Below are positions 6,436 to 10,807 of a stretch of 10,807 nt of DNA, piece by piece. How positions within the stretch are numbered: position 1 is the first letter of the stretch; the number at the start of each line of letters is the position of its first letter. The position numbers were made by a program, and so were the translations under genes. This stretch comes from CAZJGF01 sp964545665 (GTDB lineage: Bacteria; Chloroflexota; Dehalococcoidia; GIF9; AB-539-J10): positions 1-10,807 of the forward strand of contig CAZJGF010000052.1 of the NCBI GenBank assembly GCA_964545665.1, in the 5' to 3' direction. Below the pieces are notes generated by a model. That model made no database searches. It was not told the origin of the DNA and was given only the letters and a program-made list of their open reading frames with translations.

Positions 6436-6436
6436 G

Positions 6437-7648
6437 ATGTCAAACAAAGTAGTCTTAGCCTATAGTGGGGGATTGGATACTTCAGTGGCCATAAAGTGGC
6501 TCAAGGGAAAATATGATATGGACGTTATCGCCCTTACAGTAGATATAGGCAATGTGGCTGAACTCGATGCCATCAGACAAAAAGCACTCGATGTAGGAGC
6601 AATAAAAGCACTGGTGGTTGATGCCAAGGAGACTTTCATAGACTCCTTCGTTTTTCCTGCTCTTCAGGCTGACGCTGTTTACGAGAGCCAGTATTCTTTG
6701 GCTACGGCTCTGGGGCGTCCCCTGATTGCTCAGCTTTTAGTGGCCGCAGCCAAGCAAGAGGGAGCTACTGCGGTAGCTCATGGCTGCACTGGCAAAGGTA
6801 ATGACCAGGTAAGGATGGATGTCAGCGTGGCAGCGTTGGCTCCCGGGCTTAAGGTGATAGCTCCGGCGAGAGAGTGGAACATGACCCGAGAGCAAACAAT
6901 CGCCTATGCCGAGTCTCACCATATACCTGTCCCCATTACAAAGGCTAGCCCCTATTCCATAGATGAGAACTTGTGGGGGAGGAGCATTGAATGTGGCGTT
7001 CTGGAAGACCCGTGGAATGAGCCTCCCGGCGATGTCTTCATTTGGACAAAAGCTCCCGAGGAGACGCCAAACCAGCCTGCTTATTTGGAAATTGAGTTTG
7101 ACAAGGGTGTACCAACAAGTCTTAATGGCCAGAAACTGGATGGCATCACGCTCGTTCAAACGATTCACAACCTGGCTGGCGAGCATGGAGTGGGCAGAGT
7201 TGACCATATCGAAAACAGGTTGGTAGGTATAAAGTCCAGAGAGGTTTATGAAGCGCCAGCAGCCGCGGTGTTGCTTGGAGGCCATCAGGCTTTGGAAGGG
7301 TTGGTGCTGACCAAGGAGCAACTTCGGTTCAAGAGCAAAGTGGCCAGTGAGTATGCTGACCTCATCTACAACGGGTTGTGGTTTAGCGGCCTTCGGCAGG
7401 ATTTGGCTGCCTATGTGGAAAGCACACAGAGATATGTCACTGGCACTGTGAGGGTAAAGCTTTTCAAAGGCAATTGCCAGGTAGTGGGCAGGAAATCGCC
7501 TTACTCGCTTTACGATTATAGCCTGGCCACCTATGACAAGGGCGATGTCTTTGACCAGAGTGCCTCTCCTGGCTTCATTCATATCTGGGGGCTGCCAGTG
7601 AGAACTCAAGCAAAAGCGCAATCACCGGAATTGCTGGATGAGCAATAA
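6437..7648 (+). CDS. argG: Argininosuccinate synthase
   Basis: ArgG joins citrulline and aspartate using ATP, via a citrullyl-AMP intermediate, to give argininosuccinate. The 403-residue protein is full length. The ATP-binding loop AYSGGLDTS is at residues 8-16. Later family blocks include ESQYSLATALGRPLIA, AHGCTGKGNDQVR, TKASPYSIDENLWGRS, GRVDHIENRLVGIKSRE and GLWFSGLRQD. The ATG lies 1 nt after the argD stop, with AGGAGG (6427-6432) as ribosome site, so it is the last clearly coupled gene of the arginine operon. argH, the usual next-step gene, does not follow; a radC-type gene does. A long antisense frame inside this gene is a shadow. Confidence 0.97.
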   Translation: MSNKVVLAYSGGLDTSVAIKWLKGKYDMDVIALTVDIGNVAELDAIRQKALDVGAIKALVVDAKETFIDSFVFPALQADAVYESQYSLATALGRPLIAQLLVAAAKQEGATAVAHGCTGKGNDQVRMDVSVAALAPGLKVIAPAREWNMTREQTIAYAESHHIPVPITKASPYSIDENLWGRSIECGVLEDPWNEPPGDVFIWTKAPEETPNQPAYLEIEFDKGVPTSLNGQKLDGITLVQTIHNLAGEHGVGRVDHIENRLVGIKSREVYEAPAAAVLLGGHQALEGLVLTKEQLRFKSKVASEYADLIYNGLWFSGLRQDLAAYVESTQRYVTGTVRVKLFKGNCQVVGRKSPYSLYDYSLATYDKGDVFDQSASPGFIHIWGLPVRTQAKAQSPELLDEQ

Positions 7649-7719
7649 GTTCTCCCTTGCTTTGCTGAGCGCAAATCGGCAAACTTGGTTTACCGGCGGG
7701 GAAGTAGCGGGAGGCAATT

Positions 7720-8481
7720 ATGAAGCGGGAACCTCAGGGAGCGCCTAAGGCGGGCAATTCCCGATTGCCATGGGAAGGGCATCGGCAGAGGCTACGAGAG
7801 AAGTTCGAACAGTCGGGCCTTTCGGCGTTCCTTGATTACGAGATTGTTGAACTACTGCTGATGCTGGGAACAGCTCGCAAGGACTGCAAACAACAGGCGA
7901 AGCAAGCAATAGAGAAATTCAAAACCTTGAGAGGTGTGTTAGAGGCTCTCCCAGAGGAATTACAACAAATCAACGGAATCAGTCCTTACAATGCTTTTGT
8001 AATCAAGCTTGTTCAGGAGCTGGCCAGGCAATTTCTCAAAGAGCAGATTCTTAACAAACCATATTGTAAGTCCTCAAAAGAGGTCTTTGATTATCTATTT
8101 CTCTCTATGCGAGACCTCAAAAAAGAGAGATTCAAAGTCATGTTCCTCAATGCCCAGAATCAAGTTATTGAAGTGGAGAACCTCTTCGAAGGGACGTTGA
8201 CTGCCAGTGCTGTCTATCCTCGAGAGATTTTGGCGAGGGCTATCAAGCATAATGCTGCTTCGCTTATCTTTGCCCACAATCACCCTTCAGGAAATCCTGA
8301 GCCCAGCGATAATGATAAGCAAATAACCAGGGATCTGGTCTTCGCTGGCAAAGTAATGCAAATTGACGTCTTGGACCATATCATAGTAGGCGATAACAGA
8401 TACTTCAGCTTTGCCGACGCGGGGCTGATTGAAGAATACAATTTGAGTTTCTCAAGCCTTGGAAAAGGGAAGCGTGCTTAA
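7720..8481 (+). CDS. radC: RadC/UPF0758 family JAB (MPN+) protein
   Basis: This 253-residue protein has the full RadC layout. The N-terminal helical part (residues 20-110) includes DYEIVELLLMLGTARKD and a helix-hairpin-helix-like GISPYNAFVIKLVQELAR. A C-terminal JAB/MPN domain follows. The metal-binding JAMM residues are all visible: HNHPSG at 186-191 and the PSDND block ending at Asp199; PREI near 168-171 supplies the likely conserved Glu. The family is metalloprotease-like; its true role is unsettled and the old link to DNA repair is not supported by all studies. GGGAGG (7709-7714) lies 5 nt before the ATG. The 71-nt space after argG shows no clear terminator or promoter, so read-through from argG is possible. 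Confidence 0.92.
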   Translation: MKREPQGAPKAGNSRLPWEGHRQRLREKFEQSGLSAFLDYEIVELLLMLGTARKDCKQQAKQAIEKFKTLRGVLEALPEELQQINGISPYNAFVIKLVQELARQFLKEQILNKPYCKSSKEVFDYLFLSMRDLKKERFKVMFLNAQNQVIEVENLFEGTLTASAVYPREILARAIKHNAASLIFAHNHPSGNPEPSDNDKQITRDLVFAGKVMQIDVLDHIIVGDNRYFSFADAGLIEEYNLSFSSLGKGKRA

Positions 8482-8602
8482 ATTGCGGTCTTAGATTCAG
8501 CGGTGCAGGATGATTATGGAACGACCAAGCCAGAGCGAGATTGAATTTGTAACTCGGTGTTTCAGGATGACCGGAAAAGCTGCATATGTGGCCATCTTCT
8601 GC

Positions 8603-8620
8603 TTACCTTGATTAAGGTAA
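8603..8620. repeat. Perfect 7-bp inverted repeat between convergent genes
   Basis: TTACCTT and AAGGTAA flank a GATT loop in the 177-nt space between radC and the minus-strand coiled-coil gene. It could be a weak terminator or a protein site. It is AT-rich and has no T-run on either strand, so I do not call it a terminator. The rest of 8482-8658 shows no gene. Confidence 0.35.
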
Positions 8621-8658
8621 CAATAAGAGTCGATTAACAAAAAGACTTGTACTTTCCT

Positions 8659-9585
8659 CTATCGAGTAGTCGCCAGTATTTCTTCTATCCGTTTACGTAC
8701 CTCTTTGGTTCCTCTCTCAACAGCAACCCGCAGATACTTTTTGAAGTCAATAAACTTTGCCACACCCCCTATTACTACGTCTGGGACTTGTGAGTCTTTC
8801 AGAATAAAGCTATATAACTCCTTTCCCAGCTTTTTTCCCATTTCTTCATCAGGGATTGCTCCGGCTAGCGTGGTTATCGCTGTCCTTAGTTGGTCATAGT
8901 CCGCTCTCAACTGCGCAAGCTCACTTGTTAAAGTTGCTTTTTCTGATGCTAAGTTTCCTACCTCTTCATCATGCTCATTTCTTAGCGCTGTTATTCGTGA
9001 TTCATATGTTTCCTTTGATTGTTCCTTTTCCTTATCTAGAGTCTTTATCTGTGATCTTAAACCATCTATATCAGCTAATCTCGCTGCGAGCGCTTCGTGG
9101 TTAATCCTTGACTCCTTAAGGTCTTCTCCCAGTACTCCGGTTAGCCTTTCCATAAATGCCTTGGAATCAGTTCGTAACTCCTTGTACTCCTCTGCTAATA
9201 TCCCAACTACCCTTCCCATAAGTTCGTCATACCTAGCGTTTGCCTGGTCACGATCTTCTTCCAATGTCATTATGTACGACCTTAAGTCGCCTACTTTCCC
9301 ACCGTACTGCTTATTTAATAGGGTATATATCGCAAGGGTGACTCTCTTGGCCACAGCTTCCCCGTAGCCCCTTATATCACTTCCTCGTGGACCAAGCACC
9401 TTACTAATCAACTTGTCCTCTCGTTGAAGACGTTTACCGTAGTCCTTCAGCCCTGCGTCAACCACCGGATCCAGTCCCGCACTGTTATATAGTTGTTCTG
9501 CTAGCTGTGTTTCTTCCAGGCTCATTTCCTCGATTTTTATAATACTAGTCTCTTTCTCCCTTGAGTCTGACGTCTTCTCTTCCAT
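8659..9585 (-). CDS. Unrecognised coiled-coil protein with 22-residue repeats
   Basis: I do not recognise this 308-residue protein. No signal peptide or membrane segment is visible. Residues 1-25 are charged and probably disordered. Residues 26-95 (LAEQLYNSAGLDP, LISKVLGPRGSDIRGYGEAVA) look like a folded helical domain. Residues about 100-240 are a long coiled coil rich in Glu, Lys, Arg and Leu. Within it, residues 122-143, 144-165 and the start of a third unit at 166 repeat with a 22-residue period (LMGRVVGIL, FMERLTGVL, LAARLADI). A C-terminal domain (245-308) contains IPDEEMGKKLGKELYSF and VAKFIDFKKYLRVAVERG. ATG 9585 is preceded at 5 nt by AGGTGG (9591-9596); the in-frame GTG at 9594 lies within that site, so 9585 is preferred. 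It stands alone, convergent with radC. A structural, scaffold or cytoskeleton-like role is possible but unproven. Confidence 0.8.
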   Translation of the reverse strand: MEEKTSDSREKETSIIKIEEMSLEETQLAEQLYNSAGLDPVVDAGLKDYGKRLQREDKLISKVLGPRGSDIRGYGEAVAKRVTLAIYTLLNKQYGGKVGDLRSYIMTLEEDRDQANARYDELMGRVVGILAEEYKELRTDSKAFMERLTGVLGEDLKESRINHEALAARLADIDGLRSQIKTLDKEKEQSKETYESRITALRNEHDEEVGNLASEKATLTSELAQLRADYDQLRTAITTLAGAIPDEEMGKKLGKELYSFILKDSQVPDVVIGGVAKFIDFKKYLRVAVERGTKEVRKRIEEILATTR

Positions 9586-9631
9586 TTTTGCCACCTACCT
9601 ACACTTATGCTATTCTCGATTCCTTTTGAAT

Positions 9632-9640
9632 ACTATATCA
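9632..9640 (-). promoter_or_regulatory. Possible extended -10 promoter element for the coiled-coil gene
   Basis: TGATATAGT on the minus strand is an extended -10 with TATAGT (5 of 6 to TATAAT). It would start transcription near 9625, about 40 nt before the ATG at 9585. No good -35 box at 16-18 nt was found, so this is tentative. Confidence 0.3.
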
Positions 9641-9884
9641 CACATCTTCAATTCTGCTAAATCAAAGATGCTTACAACGCTTCTCACTTCCGTAGTATCA
9701 TGCTCTAGCCTTCTAGTCAGCAAAATTGGCATGACTCAGTAATTGACACTTTGTAAGTAGCCGGCTGGTTTCGTAGAGGCTGTCGAGTTTATTAGATATT
9801 TGGCCAAATTATCCGCTAAGAGGTCGAACACTGCGTTTGTGTCGCCGCCACAGGTGCGGGACGGCTGCGGAACCAACAGGGGAC
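9641..9884. other. Intergenic stretch, no gene seen
   Basis: This is the main part of the space between the two minus-strand genes. All frames are broken and no RNA gene was recognised. A 12-bp palindrome (9798-9809, ATTTGGCCAAAT) and an imperfect GC-rich hairpin around 9842-9871 are present. Neither has a T-run, so no terminator is called. Confidence 0.5.
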
Positions 9885-10289
9885 TTAGCTGATTAACTTC
9901 CCAGCCTCAGGCCCCGGGCTTCTAACATAAATCGAATCCACTTTCACAATAACCGCACCCTTGGCGTCGAGTTGCGGGAACAAGCTCTTCACCATTTTGA
10001 CGCTTTCTTCAAAAACCTTGCCCGAAGTCTCAATACGGGCATTGCCTTTGAACTCGTATCCTCTCAGACCGTCATAGTCCCAAAATGAGACGGCCACCTT
10101 TGGATTTGCTCTCATGTTCTCCAGCGTTTTCTTCATAAAGACGTCCACCAGCAAGAGTTCATCATCAGACAGTATCTTGCCAAAGCCAACAGGGATTACA
10201 TGAGGGGCGCCATCTTTAGTCACCGTAGCTAGAGCAAATCCCCTTGCCTTGGCGGCAATGTCCTTCATTTCGTCAGTGATCTTTATCAT
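9885..10289 (-). CDS. Pyridoxamine 5'-phosphate oxidase family (FMN-binding split barrel) protein
   Basis: The 134-residue protein resembles small single-domain members of the PNPOx-like split-barrel family, which bind FMN or related flavins as dimers. Visible blocks are MIKITDEMKDIAAKARGFAL, ATVTKDGAPHVIPVGFG, LLLVDVFMKKTLENM, NPKVAVSFWDYDGLRGYEFKG and the closing VDSIYVRSPGPEAGK. The Lys-Thr-rich segment after VDVFM is where the flavin phosphate is held in relatives. The substrate is unknown, and it is too short and divergent to be called true PdxH. The frame could open as far up as 10400. I choose ATG 10289 because AGGAGG (10294-10299) sits 4 nt upstream and the predicted promoter lies within the longer frame. 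It is a single-gene unit. Confidence 0.88.
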   Translation of the reverse strand: MIKITDEMKDIAAKARGFALATVTKDGAPHVIPVGFGKILSDDELLLVDVFMKKTLENMRANPKVAVSFWDYDGLRGYEFKGNARIETSGKVFEESVKMVKSLFPQLDAKGAVIVKVDSIYVRSPGPEAGKLIS

Positions 10290-10333
10290 ATGACCTCCTT
10301 TGAATTCGTTGGCTCCGCAACCACTCCTTTTGG

Positions 10334-10362
10334 ATTGTAGCACCCTCATTGCTAGACGGCAA
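10334..10362 (-). promoter_or_regulatory. Predicted sigma-70-type promoter for the split-barrel protein gene
   Basis: On the minus strand, TTGCCG (10357-10362, 4 of 6 to TTGACA) is separated by exactly 17 nt from TACAAT (10334-10339, 5 of 6 to TATAAT). TGC directly precedes the -10 box. A start near 10327 would leave a 5' leader of roughly 38 nt containing the AGGAGG. The position independently supports the short form of the gene. Confidence 0.55.
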
Positions 10363-10807
10363 TATGTACATTCCATTGAATTGTTCACCCTGGTATCCAT
10401 GGGAGAGGCAAGTTTCTCTCTGGAAGAACTACGACCTATTCTTTCTGATATAGGGAGAGGGTAATCAGGATTTCACCTCAATGTCTGAGGCAGATCCGGA
10501 CGGGTAATAAAGCTATCGGGGGCTTTGTTTCGTGGCAATATTACCAATGAAGTATTGATTGAAGAGCATAACATGGGTTTCCTGAACTTGAGAAAGCAAG
10601 GAACATTCATGGAGAACTAGAGTGAAACCAAACTCATGAGTTGATACTCGAAGGTTCAATGCTTAATATTCCGCCCTATCGGCAATTCAAATATTGAGAT
10701 TTTGTCAATAAGAATGCCGGTGGCGTGTCAAATGTTTAACTAGGCAACCCAACTGTTGCTGTAAAGTTTTGGTAGGTGGGGGTTGATAAGAGAGGGGAGA
10801 CCCCGCA
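10363..10807. other. Non-coding or decayed stretch at right edge
   Basis: About 445 nt with stops in all frames and no recognisable gene, tRNA or rRNA piece. A 42-codon open stretch on the plus strand ends in TAG at 10618-10620 but has no usable start or ribosome site. A 12-bp palindrome is at 10631-10642. The final bases (GGGG AGA CCCC) could form a short hairpin cut by the edge. A gene may begin beyond the window. Confidence 0.45.

Noticed and set aside
6737..7621. Long antisense open frame (294 codons) inside argG
   Set aside because: It lies wholly opposite a clear, full-length argG, encodes no recognisable motif and has no ribosome site of note. It is a codon-bias shadow.
8498..8562. 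Loose repeat of CGGTG...CAGGATGA after radC
   Set aside because: Only about 8 contiguous bases match, with variable spacing. It is too weak to call a repeat family.
9798..9809. 12-bp palindrome ATTTGGCCAAAT, and a second at 10631-10642 (AACTCATGAGTT)
   Set aside because: Two or three perfect 12-bp palindromes are expected by chance in a window of this size, and neither lies at a promoter seen here.
9842..9871. GC-rich imperfect hairpin downstream of the split-barrel gene, considered as terminator
   Set aside because: It has one mismatch, a loop of about 13 nt and no following T-run on the minus strand.
10290..10400. N-terminal extension of the split-barrel protein (MDTRVNNSMECTY and onward)
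   Set aside because: A strong promoter match and a perfect AGGAGG lie inside it, and relatives begin near MIKIT.
10492..10620. Plus-strand 42-codon open stretch (RVIKLSGALFRGNITNEVL and onward)
   Set aside because: No start codon with a ribosome site, no recognised family, and the length is within chance. It could be gene decay but cannot be supported.

Overview
The window looks like bacterial chromosome from a Chloroflexota lineage, most probably Dehalococcoidia. This rests on remembered family likeness of YebC, ArgB and the RuvC/RuvA block, not on a search. It is probably a metagenome scaffold, because a run of exactly 100 N sits at 3670-3769. The DNA is about half G+C, with dense, tightly coupled operons. 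Two promoters seem to give very short or no 5' leaders.

Layout. Positions 1-2528 (minus strand) are a compact operon read right to left: yebC, ruvC, ruvA, then a DNA methyltransferase cut by the window's left edge. Gaps between these genes are 0, 1 and 7 nt. A divergent promoter region (2529-2675) separates it from the plus-strand arginine cluster argJ-argB-argD-argG (2676-7648). Together these enzymes make and recycle N-acetylglutamate (ArgJ), phosphorylate it (ArgB), make acetylornithine (ArgD) and later join citrulline to aspartate (ArgG). argC, argF and argH are not here. A radC-type MPN/JAB gene follows (7720-8481). It converges with an unrecognised minus-strand coiled-coil protein (8659-9585) that carries a 22-residue internal repeat. 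A small minus-strand FMN-binding split-barrel protein (9885-10289) has a good promoter. The last ~450 nt show no convincing gene.

The most interesting spot is 3670-4475, inside the arginine cluster. An AT-rich two-gene toxin-antitoxin module (Phd/RelB-like antitoxin plus RelE/ParE-family toxin) lies between two copies of the 3' end of argJ. A 28-bp exact direct repeat is shared by both copies. Each copy then finishes the same ArgJ C-terminus (Tyr-Thr-Thr-stop) with different codons. The right copy, a 28-codon remnant, still abuts argB in the arrangement TAAATG, which is probably the ancestral junction. The left copy probably restores a complete argJ across the sequencing gap. This is the pattern expected of an element that inserts at the 3' end of a gene and carries a replacement end, yet no integrase or transposase is visible. 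A strain chimera or scaffolding error must be excluded because the gap lies right beside it.
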